A program made the translations under genes and the position numbers. A DNA stretch of 64,000 bases, from positions 617,899 to 681,898 of the forward strand of contig NZ_VEIO01000002.1 of NCBI RefSeq assembly GCF_007680605.1, written 5' to 3'. The DNA comes from Paenibacillus xylanexedens. GTDB lineage: Bacteria > Bacillota > Bacilli > Paenibacillales > Paenibacillaceae. Under the pieces are notes generated by a model that was not told the origin of the DNA, ran no database searches, and saw only the letters and a program-made list of their open reading frames with translations. Shown in pieces: positions 17,064-25,687 of the stretch. Within the stretch, counting starts at the first letter, position 1. Each line of letters opens with the position of its first letter.

Positions 17064-17511
17064 GATCTTTCGCCTCCTGTGCTTTATTGTGTTATGTTTA
17101 ATTACATATGATGATCTTTTCTTAAGTTTAATGTGTAAATCCGAATTATATGATATATATATTCACATAAATATCCGTGTTTTGTCAATAATTTATGAGA
17201 AAATAAAAACTTAATTAAATAAAATTCAGTAATAGAGTCATATAATATAACATTATAAATTCTATCTGTGTCATATATTCATGTCTAAAGTCCTTTTGGC
17301 CTTTTTGCCGAATCAGATTAATGATATGTAATTTTCGAAGAAATATGACTGAATTTTGCAAGAGGTGTGGAATAGGAAGGGAAGAAGAACTGTTATCCAT
17401 TTAGAGTAAATCCGGTTGTAGTAAAATGTCATTCATAAAGTAATTAATAAGGACTTTACTTTTGTTTAAGAATCCGGTATAATCAATTCTGTTGCCGATA
17501 ATTTACGACAT
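17064..17511. promoter_or_regulatory. AT-rich gap with tRNA-Leu promoter
   Basis: No supportable gene. The far end holds TTTACT (17455-17460), a 17-nt spacer and TATAAT (17478-17483), a good promoter for the tRNA-Leu that follows. The remainder is AT-rich and without recognised motifs. Confidence 0.65.
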
Positions 17512-17594
17512 GCGGTCGTGGTGGAATGGCAGACACGCTATCTTGAGGGGGTAGTGGGCGTATGCCCGTGGAGGTTCGAGTCCTCTCGACCGCA
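17512..17594 (+). tRNA. tRNA-Leu (GAG), copy 2
   Basis: 83-nt class II tRNA, anticodon GAG, same acceptor, anticodon and T arms as copy 1. It differs only at two paired positions in the variable arm (GGGC/GCCC instead of GGGT/ACCC), so both copies keep their fold. It has its own promoter and terminator. Confidence 0.95.
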
Positions 17595-17615
17595 TTATAT
17601 GAAGATTTACGAGAG

Positions 17616-17644
17616 AAGCTTTCCTTGATGGAGAGCTTTTTTTG
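17616..17644 (+). terminator. tRNA-Leu copy 2 terminator
   Basis: AAGCTTTCC and GGAGAGCTTTTTTT arms around TTGAT. Confidence 0.7.
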
Positions 17645-17705
17645 TTTTTATATAGCAACAAGGGCGAATTATTCAGGATGAGGAATGTGTTAAAAGAGAG
17701 AACGC

Positions 17706-17768
17706 AAAAAAGCCGCCCGAAAGCTTGAGCAGTGTCTGGCTCTTTGCTTTACAGGTGGCTTGTTTTTG
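17706..17768 (-). terminator. Terminator of glutathione peroxidase gene
   Basis: AAGCCACCTG (minus strand) pairs with GGGCGGCTTTTTT across a long loop region. Confidence 0.6.
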
Positions 17769-17795
17769 TTTATATGTTTGTTCGAAAGTCTATAT

Positions 17796-18275
17796 TTATT
17801 TGTTAATCAGCTTCTGAATATCCTCTTCGATTTTGTCCGGTGTAGTCTGCGGAGCATATCGTTTCACAACTTTACCATCCTGATCGACAAGGAATTTGGT
17901 AAAGTTCCATTTGATGGCTTTGGAGCCGAGCAAGCCTGGTGCTTCTTTCGTAATGTGCTGGAAGAGCGGATGAGCGCTTGAACCATTGACGTCAATTTTT
18001 TCAAACATCGGGAAGCTTACGCCATAATTCATCTGACAGAATTCAGCAATATCGTCGGAAGATCCTTTTTCCTGCGCGAATTGGTTGCTTGGGAATCCAA
18101 GCACTTCAAACGGAGCATCCTGGAATTTATCCTGAAGCTCTTGCAAGCCCTTGAATTGAGGGGTGAGACCGCACTGGCTTGCGGTATTCACAATTAACAA
18201 CACTTTGCCGCGATATTGGGACATCTCAATCTCTTGTCCGCGAAGGGTGTTTACTTTGTAATCATAGACTGACAT
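17796..18275 (-). CDS. Glutathione peroxidase family thiol peroxidase
   Basis: 159-aa cytosolic peroxidase that reduces hydrogen peroxide and organic hydroperoxides, in bacilli probably with thioredoxin rather than glutathione. The peroxidatic residue is Cys35 (NTASQCGLTPQF), a cysteine instead of selenocysteine. The tetrad is completed by Gln in FPSNQF and Trp-Asn in KWNFTKFLVD. ATG chosen 6 nt after GGATGGAGGCG; the upstream in-frame ATG overlaps this site. AT-rich sequence just upstream (near 18298-18318) loosely resembles a PerR/Fur-type palindrome. Confidence 0.94.
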   Translation of the reverse strand: MSVYDYKVNTLRGQEIEMSQYRGKVLLIVNTASQCGLTPQFKGLQELQDKFQDAPFEVLGFPSNQFAQEKGSSDDIAEFCQMNYGVSFPMFEKIDVNGSSAHPLFQHITKEAPGLLGSKAIKWNFTKFLVDQDGKVVKRYAPQTTPDKIEEDIQKLINK

Positions 18276-18655
18276 GGGGAACGCCTCCATCCTGTTATTC
18301 TTAATATACTTATTATATTTTAAACAATTAAATAATGCAAAACTTATTTGGGATTATCGTTGTTATAACCATTCGCTTGTTGGACTCAAAAATGGACGAG
18401 AAAACCATGAATCAATTTTTGTACGGTTGAGAATTAGATAGCTTGGAAGAGGAGGATAGCGTATAACCTCATTGTAAGCGTTATTATCATAGGTTATTGC
18501 CGGAAATCTGGCGATTCGGTGATCTGTATGCACTTTACATGATCATGGTACGGGTGTATGATTCATAGCGTAATTTGAATTTTAATTAAATTGTACCTGA
18601 AAAACGAAACAAACGATAATATCGATCGGTCTTATACTTAAGATTTACGAACGAT
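18276..18655 (+). promoter_or_regulatory. Intergenic region with promoter for riboswitch transcript
   Basis: No gene. A candidate promoter is TTGTAC (18591-18596), 18-nt spacer, GATAAT (18615-18620), about 35 nt before the aptamer. The remainder shows nothing recognisable. Confidence 0.5.
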
Positions 18656-18915
18656 GTTTTAATCGCTGAGTTTCCATTCATTGTGGATGGAAAACGGGGG
18701 AACCAACAGAATGGGCTGTATGACAGCAGCGGACATTCATGGGGTGAATTTTTCGGTGAAAGCCGGAAATAGGGCGACTCTCGCGCCCGAATCCGTCAGC
18801 TAACCTCGTAAGCGTTAAAGGGAGAGGCAACAAACCGCACGCTGGTTCATGGCGCTTTCGTCATGGATTATTTAAGAAGCGTTTCGGAGGCCTTGGTCCC
18901 CACGCTTCTTTTTTG
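18656..18915 (+). ncRNA. c-di-AMP riboswitch (ydaO-yuaA leader) with terminator
   Basis: Carries the ydaO-yuaA family conserved blocks in order: CGCTGAGTT, GGGGGAACCAA, GGGGTGAAT, CCCGAATCCGTCAGCTAACC and TCGTAAGCG. P1 forms between about 18656-18666 and 18811-18820. After a linker, a terminator (AAGAAGCGT / ACGCTTCTTTTTT, 18874-18915) precedes the next start. In this family, cyclic di-AMP binding stabilises the aptamer and favours termination, so the downstream gene should be off when c-di-AMP is high. Confidence 0.93.
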
Positions 18916-18946
18916 TTGTCTTTTCACGCCAAGGGAGGAACGAAGA

Positions 18947-19375
18947 ATGGATAAAGAGATGATTTTGGTAACCGCTCCAAATGAAGCAGGACGTAAATTT
19001 GTGAAATTGCTGATGTATAAAAAAATGCCATTTGCCGTTCTGACGAACAGTGCGGATGAGGAGCGCAAACTTCGCCGTCTTGGCGTAGAACACGTCATCC
19101 GTATGAATACAGCAGCTGCTGAGAAATGGTTTTTGCCGCAAGGCAGTGTAGGCAATGTATTTATTTTTGAGAACAGTCTGAACTTGACATGCCGCTATCT
19201 TCAAATTTGTCGCTCATGGACATCGAAGTCTTTGTGTGTGATCACGGAGCAGAGCCATCCTAAAGGGATTTATCGTGGAATGGGAGCGGATAAAATTGTC
19301 TATTCATTGAATGGAGAAGTCGGGTTCCTTCTTAATAGTTGCAATAAACCTGAAGCTGAAGTAAGCAGCTTGTGA
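18947..19375 (+). CDS. Unknown protein under c-di-AMP riboswitch, Rossmann-like
   Basis: 142-aa soluble protein without a family assignment I can name. The start (KEMILVTAPNEAGRKFVKLL) reads like a beta-strand, glycine turn and helix, followed by FAVLTNSADEERKLRRLGVE and VFIFENSLN. This is reminiscent of a degenerate RCK-N/NAD-binding fold, but the GxGxxG motif is not intact. Start set at the ATG after AAGGGAGGAACG, downstream of the riboswitch terminator; the frame also runs open through the terminator. c-di-AMP riboswitches often control potassium uptake and cell-wall genes, so a link to osmotic balance is plausible but inferred. Confidence 0.75.
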   Translation: MDKEMILVTAPNEAGRKFVKLLMYKKMPFAVLTNSADEERKLRRLGVEHVIRMNTAAAEKWFLPQGSVGNVFIFENSLNLTCRYLQICRSWTSKSLCVITEQSHPKGIYRGMGADKIVYSLNGEVGFLLNSCNKPEAEVSSL

Positions 19376-19381
19376 TTGACA

Positions 19382-19410
19382 TTGATCCAAGGTAAGACGC
19401 CTGTTATAAT
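19382..19410 (+). promoter_or_regulatory. Promoter immediately upstream of a terminator hairpin
   Basis: TTGATC (19382-19387), 17-nt spacer, TATAAT (19405-19410). The next strong structure, 24 nt downstream, is a terminator, ahead of the HAD gene at 19533. Confidence 0.5.
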
Positions 19411-19433
19411 TGCAGGTATAGACTAACGGAATT

Positions 19434-19470
19434 TGAGGAGACTCATGCTTGTCGTGGGTCTTCTTTTTTT
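19434..19470 (+). terminator. Terminator or attenuator hairpin
   Basis: GAGGAGACTCATG pairs with CGTGGGTCTTC (with G-T pairs) before a T-run. It may end the riboswitch transcript or attenuate the HAD gene. Confidence 0.65.
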
Positions 19471-19532
19471 ATGGAAACAGTACGGTAGTATAGAAGCGAG
19501 GGATAACCTGCAGCTTACGAGGAGGAATCAGC

Positions 19533-20231
19533 GTGCCGGATATTGCCGGATTGAAGTGGTTGTTTTTTGATGTGGGGGATACGCTGGTGGATGAATGGGA
19601 GCCAGTAGATGATATTATTGGGCAGTTCGTTCGGGAGGCGAATGATTACGGCTATCCAGTAAAGATCGAGGCGGTAAGAGAACTGTTTGCTACCTGTTAC
19701 CGTAATTATGAACAGTGGCCCATGAAAGTAGCCATACGTACATATATTCATGATGAAAATCACCGCACTCTGATTCAGGAGAAGCTGAAATTTCATAAAG
19801 AACTGGAGCAACCGTTTCCTTCTGCAACCAAGGTGCTTGAACAGCTTTCGCATCACTATCGTATTGGCATCATCGCCAATCAGAGCCCTGGGACTGAAGC
19901 AAGGCTGGAGAGCTACGGACTTCGTAAATATGTCCATGTTCTGGCCTGTTCGGCAGAAGAAGGGGTGTCCAAGCCTGATCCGGAGTTGTATGCGGTTGCT
20001 CTGAAGCAGGCTGATTGCGCGCCCGAAGAAGCGGTTATGATTGGTGATCGAATCGATAATGATATTATGCCAGCACGTAGTTTAGGTTTACGCACCATTC
20101 GTATTTTGCAAGGGTACGGAAGGTTCCAGCCAGAGCTTTCGGATGCCGAGCGTGCAGACTGGACGGTGGAGTCCCTGGATGAACTGCTGCCGCTACTCAT
20201 ACCTCATGAGGATGCAGGTAACTCTATATGA
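19533..20231 (+). CDS. HAD-superfamily hydrolase (subfamily IA)
   Basis: 232-aa cytosolic phosphatase-like enzyme. Motif I is LFFDVGDTLVDEW: it has DVGDT, with Val-Gly replacing the usual Phe-Asp-Gly; both aspartates are present. Motif II is IIANQSPG, motif III lysine is in GVSKPDPELY and motif IV is MIGDRIDNDIMPA. A helical cap lies between I and II. GTG start after GAGGAGG. Substrate unknown. Confidence 0.88.
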   Translation: MPDIAGLKWLFFDVGDTLVDEWEPVDDIIGQFVREANDYGYPVKIEAVRELFATCYRNYEQWPMKVAIRTYIHDENHRTLIQEKLKFHKELEQPFPSATKVLEQLSHHYRIGIIANQSPGTEARLESYGLRKYVHVLACSAEEGVSKPDPELYAVALKQADCAPEEAVMIGDRIDNDIMPARSLGLRTIRILQGYGRFQPELSDAERADWTVESLDELLPLLIPHEDAGNSI

Positions 20232-20304
20232 GTCTCAGGTTAGACTATGTGGGGTTAGATTGCAGGTATATGGAGATCGGAAGTATATCAATATAAAGAC
20301 ACAA

Positions 20305-20355
20305 AGAAGGCCGATTTGCGTTGGGATCAATACCAACAGCGAATCGGCCTTTTTA
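20305..20355 (+). terminator. Terminator between HAD gene and mntH
   Basis: AAGGCCGATT-GCGTTGG and CCAAC-GC-AATCGGCCTTTTT form a long stem; it suits both convergent genes. Confidence 0.85.
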
Positions 20356-20364
20356 TATAGAAGC

Positions 20365-21729
20365 TTAGAACAGCATGAAGGTCTGGATGATTAAATACAC
20401 ATTCAGGACAACGATGATAGCGGCAATAGTCCAAGAGACGATTTTGAGCCATAGTTTGTTTGCAAAAGGCCCCATGCTTTTTTTGTCACTTGTAAACATC
20501 ACAAGCGGGATGACGGCGAACGGCAGTTGCAGGGACAGGATGACCTGACTTAAGATCAGTAACTCTTCTGTGCCGCGCTCACCGGCAATCGCAGTGACGA
20601 TGACAGCAGGGATGATCGCAATCAGTCGGGTAACCAGTCTACGCAACCATGCCGGGATACGGATATTGAGGAAGCCTTCCATGACGATCTGTCCTGCGAG
20701 CGTGCCTGTAAGAGTAGAGTTCTGACCTGATGCGAGCAAAGCTACGCCGAACAGGACGCTGGCGATCGTTGTGCCAAGTAGCGGAGTTAGCAGATGATAG
20801 GCATCGGATATCTCTGCTACCTGTGTCATGCCAGCGCTGTGGAATACAGCCGCAGATACGATTAGGATAGCCGCGTTAATGAACAAAGCTAGCGTCAAAG
20901 CTATGGTGGAATCCATCGTGGTGTAGCGAATAGCCTCTCTTTTGCCCTGAGTCGTCTGCTCAATCTGGCGGGTCTGCACAATGGAAGAATGCAAGTACAG
21001 ATTGTGCGGCATAACGGTGGCTCCGATGATACCAATGGCGATGTAGAGCATGGCCGGGTTCTGCAAAATTTCGGTGCTAGGAACGAATCCGTGAAGAACA
21101 CCGCCCATATCCGGTTTCGCCAAAAATAGGTCGATGCCAAAACAAAGAGCAATGGTTGCCATCAGCACGATGACGAGTGTTTCCAGCGCACGGAATCCTT
21201 TGTTTTGCAACACGAGAATGAGTAATACATCCACGGCGGTAATAATCACACCGTATAACATGGGAATATTAAACAAAAGTTTAAGAGCGATTGCTGAGCC
21301 GATCACTTCAGCGAGGTCCGTAGCTGCAATAGCCAGTTCGCATAGAATCCATAACATCATGACAACGGGAGCGCTGAAACGTTCACGACACGCCTGGGCA
21401 AGATCGCGCCCAGTGACAATCCCTAGCTTGCCTGCGAGGGATTGAAGCACGATGGCCATCATGTTGGAAAAAAGGATGACGGACAATAGCGTATATCCGA
21501 ATTGCGAGCCGCCGGCGATATCTGTAGCCCAGTTGCCGGGGTCCATATAGCCGACAGCGACAAGATAGCCTGGGCCGACAAAGGCGAGGAACTTTTTCCA
21601 CCAGGCTACATTCTGGGGTACTTTCATGGAACTGTGAGCTTCACCTAGCGAGGGAGCCATCGTAGCTGCAGAAGCAGACGCAGACGCATATTCGCTGGAT
21701 GAAGGGTTGAACGGATTTTTTTGACTCAT
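20365..21729 (-). CDS. mntH: Nramp divalent metal transporter MntH
   Basis: Proton-coupled Mn(II)/Fe(II) importer of the plasma membrane, 454 aa, about 11 membrane segments. The metal-binding motif of TM1 is DPGN (residues 63-66, in [10 protein letters not shown]), and TM6 has MPHN (in [13 protein letters not shown]). The first 40 residues are a Ser/Ala-rich cytosolic tail, longer than in many homologues. Monocistronic. The promoter overlaps a motif that could bind a metal regulator. It fits with the oxidative-stress genes around it (Gpx, Ohr). Confidence 0.96.
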   Translation of the reverse strand: MSQKNPFNPSSSEYASASASAATMAPSLGEAHSSMKVPQNVAWWKKFLAFVGPGYLVAVGYMDPGNWATDIAGGSQFGYTLLSVILFSNMMAIVLQSLAGKLGIVTGRDLAQACRERFSAPVVMMLWILCELAIAATDLAEVIGSAIALKLLFNIPMLYGVIITAVDVLLILVLQNKGFRALETLVIVLMATIALCFGIDLFLAKPDMGGVLHGFVPSTEILQNPAMLYIAIGIIGATVMPHNLYLHSSIVQTRQIEQTTQGKREAIRYTTMDSTIALTLALFINAAILIVSAAVFHSAGMTQVAEISDAYHLLTPLLGTTIASVLFGVALLASGQNSTLTGTLAGQIVMEGFLNIRIPAWLRRLVTRLIAIIPAVIVTAIAGERGTEELLILSQVILSLQLPFAVIPLVMFTSDKKSMGPFANKLWLKIVSWTIAAIIVVLNVYLIIQTFMLF

Positions 21730-21878
21730 ACATGGATCACCTGACTTTACAATAAGATGTGGCCGGCTTGTTGCCGGGAAAAATTCAATTTTAGGATGTG
21801 CTCTGGCACAAATACTGCGGCAAATGAACGGGATGAATACGAGTGCTCATATATCTAAAATTTTATGTTCATGTTTAC

Positions 21879-21906
21879 ATTGTACACCCTCAATAATTTT
21901 TGTCTA
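21879..21906 (-). promoter_or_regulatory. mntH promoter
   Basis: On the minus strand TAGACA (21906-21901), 16-nt spacer, TACAAT (21884-21879). AAAAGTTGCAC directly upstream could belong to an MntR/DtxR-type operator, but I cannot match it to a consensus with confidence. The rest of the 409-bp gap up to ohr has no gene. Confidence 0.5.
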
Positions 21907-22138
21907 GTGCAACTTTTATGTAGTCGGACAAAAAATAAGGAGAATCTGAGGTTATATTTTCGAAGAGCCTCTTTGTATCGTACCCATTTTGTAAAAAGAT
22001 ACGACTTTTATCAGGTACGCATGAAATGTAGCCAAATGTAAAAGCTGATAAAGAACACAATCAGGCGTTTCAAATCGAGCCAGAAGTTTAAAATGAATTG
22101 TAGGCAGTCAAAACTTTATTAACGAAGGAGAGATTCTG

Positions 22139-22558
22139 ATGGAAGCTTTATATACAGCAACAGCGACAGTAAAAGGTGGACGAACAGGTTCGGTGGCTTC
22201 TTCGGACGGTGTGCTGCAACATGATCTGAAAATGCCGAAAGAACTTGGCGGAGCCGGTGGAGAAGGCACAAATCCCGAGCAACTTTTTGCGGCTGGATAT
22301 GGTGCATGTTACGAGAGCGCTCTGGCTAACGTGGCACGCAAAGCAGGTGTGAAATTGGAGAATGTCGTCGTAACAAGCAACGTATCGATCGGCAAAGATC
22401 CAACAGATGACGGATTCAAGCTAGCGGTTCGCCTGGATGTGAGTATGCCGGGAGTGGATCACAGCCAAGCTGAGGATCTTGCCCGCAAAGCGCATGACTT
22501 CTGTCCGTATTCAAAAGCAACACGCGGCAACATTGACGTTGTACTCAACGTCGTTTAA
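22139..22558 (+). CDS. ohr: Organic hydroperoxide resistance protein Ohr
   Basis: 139-aa OsmC/Ohr family peroxidase that reduces organic hydroperoxides with lipoylated proteins as reductant. The redox cysteines are C57 (GYGACYESAL) and C122 (DFCPYSKATRGN), the Ohr rather than OsmC pattern. ATG after AAGGAGAGATTCTG. No ohrR neighbour; a half-site ATTGTA near 22095 hints at OhrR-type control but is not sufficient. Lipoate supply may come from the LplJ gene elsewhere in the window. Confidence 0.95.
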   Translation: MEALYTATATVKGGRTGSVASSDGVLQHDLKMPKELGGAGGEGTNPEQLFAAGYGACYESALANVARKAGVKLENVVVTSNVSIGKDPTDDGFKLAVRLDVSMPGVDHSQAEDLARKAHDFCPYSKATRGNIDVVLNVV

Positions 22559-22648
22559 TAGATAGGATAATTCCTGGCTTTTTCTCTTTGAGAGTGACAG
22601 GTAAAATAAAGAGCAAGGTATCCAGTGATATCTGATCTTCAAGCACAC

Positions 22649-22684
22649 AAGCCCTGCTGGTAGTTCAGCAGGGTTTTGTTTTCT
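22649..22684 (+). terminator. ohr terminator
   Basis: AAGCCCTGCTG and CAGCAGGGTTTTG arms around GTAGTT. Confidence 0.8.
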
Positions 22685-22808
22685 AACATATACCACCCAT
22701 GAATCGCCTAATCTGAAAGCGGAGGAGGATTTCTCCGTGTTAGGTCGTACTCTTTTACATAAACGTACAGTCGCTTCATGCCACATATTCCATTAAGGAG
22801 GAACGGCG

Positions 22809-23054
22809 ATGAGTATTGAAGAGATGATTGAGAGAAAATTTGTATGCACCAAATGCCGGGGGACGGAATGCAACATCAAAGAAGTCTCTATGTCAGGAGC
22901 AGGGCTCAGCAAAGTATTTGATATTCAGCATAACCATTATTTGTTTGTGGGTTGTACGGCCTGTGGATATGTGGAAGTGTTTAACCCGGACGTGCTAAAA
23001 GGCAAGAAACAGGGACAAGTTGGCACAATTCTGGATATTCTGTTTGGTGGATAG
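22809..23054 (+). CDS. Zinc-ribbon protein, predicted nucleic-acid binding
   Basis: 81-aa small protein with two CxxC pairs, CTKCRGTEC near residue 13 and GCTACGY near residue 49, forming a zinc ribbon. It matches the small family of predicted Zn-ribbon nucleic-acid-binding proteins (COG3478 type). ATG after AAGGAGGAACGGCG. No function is known for the family. Confidence 0.82.
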   Translation: MSIEEMIERKFVCTKCRGTECNIKEVSMSGAGLSKVFDIQHNHYLFVGCTACGYVEVFNPDVLKGKKQGQVGTILDILFGG

Positions 23055-23065
23055 ACATGCGTGAG

Positions 23066-23094
23066 TTGACATCGACTCGAAATTTCTTTAATAT
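23066..23094 (+). promoter_or_regulatory. Promoter for the 92-aa Cys protein
   Basis: Consensus TTGACA (23066-23071), 17-nt spacer, TAATAT (23089-23094). Confidence 0.65.
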
Positions 23095-23158
23095 GATTTA
23101 GTACTGAAAGTGTCAGTGTCATTAGCATGAACCAAATTTGAATTCACGGGTGATATCC

Positions 23159-23437
23159 ATGTCTTATAGACCAAGCATTGCACAACTGCAAGTAGCCAGC
23201 AAAAACGAAAAAGACGGATTGTACGAATTTACGATGAAACTGGTGGATGGTACACAGTGCCGTGTATTCTACTCCAAATCTCCGGATTGGAAAATGACTG
23301 CGATCAGCCGTCTGCAGAAAACACCTTGCCCTGTATGTCGCAAAGACTTCATCTGCAAATGTATGGATCAATGGTCAGGTGACCTGCATCAACAAATGAT
23401 TAACGACGAGTGGATGGAAAAAGCACTGGCTGAGTAA
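23159..23437 (+). CDS. Hypothetical protein with C-terminal Cys cluster
   Basis: 92-aa soluble protein of unknown function. The N-terminal 60 residues look like a small beta domain (YEFTMKLVDGTQCRVFYSKS). The C-terminal part has a metal-site-like cluster, CPVCRKDFICKC. Start ATG follows GGGTGAT; an upstream in-frame start has no ribosome site. It has its own promoter and terminator. Confidence 0.7.
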   Translation: MSYRPSIAQLQVASKNEKDGLYEFTMKLVDGTQCRVFYSKSPDWKMTAISRLQKTPCPVCRKDFICKCMDQWSGDLHQQMINDEWMEKALAE

Positions 23438-23452
23438 TTGTCGGACAGTTAT

Positions 23453-23483
23453 GAGCGTAGGCATTAAGCCTGCGCTTTTTTTC
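23453..23483 (+). terminator. Terminator
   Basis: GCGTAGGC / GCCTGCGC stem with ATTAA loop and seven T. Confidence 0.8.
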
Positions 23484-23585
23484 TGTTTTGCCAGGGAGTT
23501 TGGCAGATCAAATTCAGGTTAGGCGAGAAAAGTTGGCTCAAAATGGGTAAGTAATCTAACAGCACCATAGAGGAGGCCATGAGAT

Positions 23586-24008
23586 ATGACAGTAGACCAG
23601 GAGGATAAACACCAGGGACACCCGATTGTTCTTGTAGACGGCGTATGCAACTTTTGCCAGGGAATAACGAAATGGATCATCAAGCGTGATCCGGAAGGGA
23701 AATATCACTTTGCTTCACTTCAGTCGGATGTGGCGAAAGGATTGCTGAAGAAGGGTGGTTTGAGAACCGATAGCATGGATACGTTTGTGTTGATTGAAAA
23801 TGGAAAATACTATACACGCTCCACAGCAGCGTTAAGGTTGGCCAAAGGTCTCAAGTTTCCTTATCCGTTACTCTATGTGTTTATTATTGTGCCCAAATTC
23901 ATTCGTAATGCAGTATACAACTGGGTTGCGCGCAATCGGTACCGCTGGTTTGGGAAGGACGATGCATGTATGTTACCTACACCCGAGACTAAAGATCGAT
24001 TTTTATAA
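23586..24008 (+). CDS. DCC family thiol-disulfide oxidoreductase-like protein
   Basis: 140 aa, DUF393/DCC family (YuxK-like). The name-giving motif is intact near the N-terminus: DGVCNFCQGITKWIIKRDP, with a CxxC pair. A hydrophobic stretch (LLYVFIIVPKFIRNAVYNWV) and the typical final YRWFGKDDACMLP follow. Thioredoxin-like fold is predicted for the family; physiological role unknown. Start ATG after GGAGGCCATGAGAT. Confidence 0.88.
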   Translation: MTVDQEDKHQGHPIVLVDGVCNFCQGITKWIIKRDPEGKYHFASLQSDVAKGLLKKGGLRTDSMDTFVLIENGKYYTRSTAALRLAKGLKFPYPLLYVFIIVPKFIRNAVYNWVARNRYRWFGKDDACMLPTPETKDRFL

Positions 24009-24139
24009 GTATAAAAGTATCAGTTTTTCAGGATAAGCTTCCATAAGAAAGAAGTTTCATGTAAGGTGATTAATATCGGTAATTACTGGGTAATTACTGT
24101 GGGTTACATTATTTTTTACATTATTGGGAGGATAACAAC

Positions 24140-24997
24140 TTGAAGAAATGGACGACAATGATTATTGGGGCGTTATTGGCAGTAAGCTTGGCAGCATGCG
24201 GAAACGACACAGATAAATCTGCAACGCCGCCAGCAGGTAATGAAACTACGAATGAAAGCACCAATACAGCGGAGCAGAATGCGGCTGTTCCAACACTGGA
24301 TGAATTGCTTGCCAAAACAGGTGAAGCAACGAAAGCACTAAAAAGCTTCACTACAGAAGCTAACATTGATCAAAAAATTAAATTGGATGCTGGCGAGCAA
24401 TCTCAGGATCAGCAAGTAAAAACGTCTTTGAAAATGGATATCATTAAAGATCCAATGATGATCTATCAAGAGATGGAACTGGATATGTCTGGACAGAAGC
24501 AAAACGTAAAACAGTACATTACCTCAGACAAAATTTACTCCCAAGTGGGTGACCAGTGGGTAGCGATTCCAGAAGATCAAACGAAGGCGCTCATCGAACA
24601 ATTGAAAGCTAGCATGAATCCGGAAAAAGAGCTGGACCAATTCAAAAAAGTAAAAGAAGACGTTAAGATCACTGAAGAGGGCGACAACTATGTCCTGAAC
24701 GCAGATGTATCGGGTGACAATGTGAAGGAATTGGCTAAATCCGTTATGGAACAAAACGGTTCAGATGCTCAAATGCAGGCTATGCTTGATCAAATGAACA
24801 TTAAAAGCATGAAAATGAAATATCTGATTAACAAAGAGACATCTCTTATGGAGAAGATCGATGTTGAGATGGTGATGGAAATGGAGCAAAACAATCAGAA
24901 AATGACGATGGACATGAAAATGGACACTTCGTTCTCCAACCATGACAAAGTTGCAGAAATTAAAATCCCGCAAGAGGCTTTGGATAGCGCAAAATAA
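24140..24997 (+). CDS. DUF6612-type lipoprotein
   Basis: 285-aa secreted lipoprotein. Signal peptide MKKWTTMIIGALLAVSLAAC with lipobox LAAC, then a Thr/Asn/Glu-rich linker. The mature part (about residues 50-285) is a repeated beta-strand fold with many Met and Lys (MEQNNQKMTMDMKMDTSF near the end), resembling LolA/LppX-like DUF6612 proteins; these may bind lipids, but no role is established. TTG start after GGGAGGATAACAAC. Single gene with its own terminator. Confidence 0.82.
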   Translation: MKKWTTMIIGALLAVSLAACGNDTDKSATPPAGNETTNESTNTAEQNAAVPTLDELLAKTGEATKALKSFTTEANIDQKIKLDAGEQSQDQQVKTSLKMDIIKDPMMIYQEMELDMSGQKQNVKQYITSDKIYSQVGDQWVAIPEDQTKALIEQLKASMNPEKELDQFKKVKEDVKITEEGDNYVLNADVSGDNVKELAKSVMEQNGSDAQMQAMLDQMNIKSMKMKYLINKETSLMEKIDVEMVMEMEQNNQKMTMDMKMDTSFSNHDKVAEIKIPQEALDSAK

Positions 24998-25008
24998 GTG
25001 AAGCCCTG

Positions 25009-25075
25009 AAACACCTTTGATTCTGATTTCGGAATACCTGTCGGTAGACCGGATAAGGATCAGGGGTGTTTTTTT
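25009..25075 (+). terminator. Lipoprotein gene terminator
   Basis: ACACC-TTTGAT and ATCAGGGGTGTTTTTTT arms with a branched middle. Confidence 0.7.
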
Positions 25076-25224
25076 GATTTTGGAAGTTCTTTAGAGTGTT
25101 ATAATATGGACTTGTATGATTAATTTTTAAAGTTTGGACATTTGTAAAAGGATCTGCTGTGAGTGTAAACATGTGGTTGCGTAAGGTTAATTCATCATTG
25201 TTTTAAAGGGGAGGGGATACCGAG

Positions 25225-25608
25225 ATGATCATATATGCACATATTCATCACGTAAGTCTGGCTGTTCGTAATCTGGAAACCGCAAAAAAATTCTATTCGG
25301 GTTTGCTCGGAATGCAGGAGATTGAGCGTCCTCCGTTTCGCTCCACGGGAGCGTGGTATGCGATCGGCAGTCAGCAACTTCATCTATTGCAGCATCCGGA
25401 AGGTCATACGCTAAGGGAAGCGGGGATTGATACGACCGACGGACATTTTGCACTTTGGGTGGTCAGTTATTCGGAGACGCTAGCTTGGCTGGAAGAGCAA
25501 GGGATTGAATATGAAGCGAGACCGGATAGTGTGGCTGGATTCGCTCAGATTTTTATCCTTGATCCGGATCGAAATATCATTGAATTTGGAGCGCCTTATG
25601 GTTCTTAA
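25225..25608 (+). CDS. VOC family (glyoxalase-like) protein
   Basis: 127-aa vicinal-oxygen-chelate protein with the paired beta-alpha-beta modules: HIHHVSLAVRNLETAKKFYS at the start and QIFILDPDRNIIEFGAP at the end. Metal-ligand candidates are H9 and the C-terminal Glu. Could be a lyase, dioxygenase or resistance protein; the sequence does not decide. ATG after GGGGAGGGGATACCGAG. Stands alone before the Tad locus. Confidence 0.88.
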   Translation: MIIYAHIHHVSLAVRNLETAKKFYSGLLGMQEIERPPFRSTGAWYAIGSQQLHLLQHPEGHTLREAGIDTTDGHFALWVVSYSETLAWLEEQGIEYEARPDSVAGFAQIFILDPDRNIIEFGAPYGS

Positions 25609-25687
25609 GTGAGATGGTTAGAATAAATCCCTTGCTCGTCCAGAAATTGTATGTTATAGTGTGCATACATTCATAGCACGTGACGGA

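Noticed and set aside
17215..17400. 61-codon frame on the minus strand
   Set aside because: AT-rich composition, no convincing ribosome site, no recognisable protein features.
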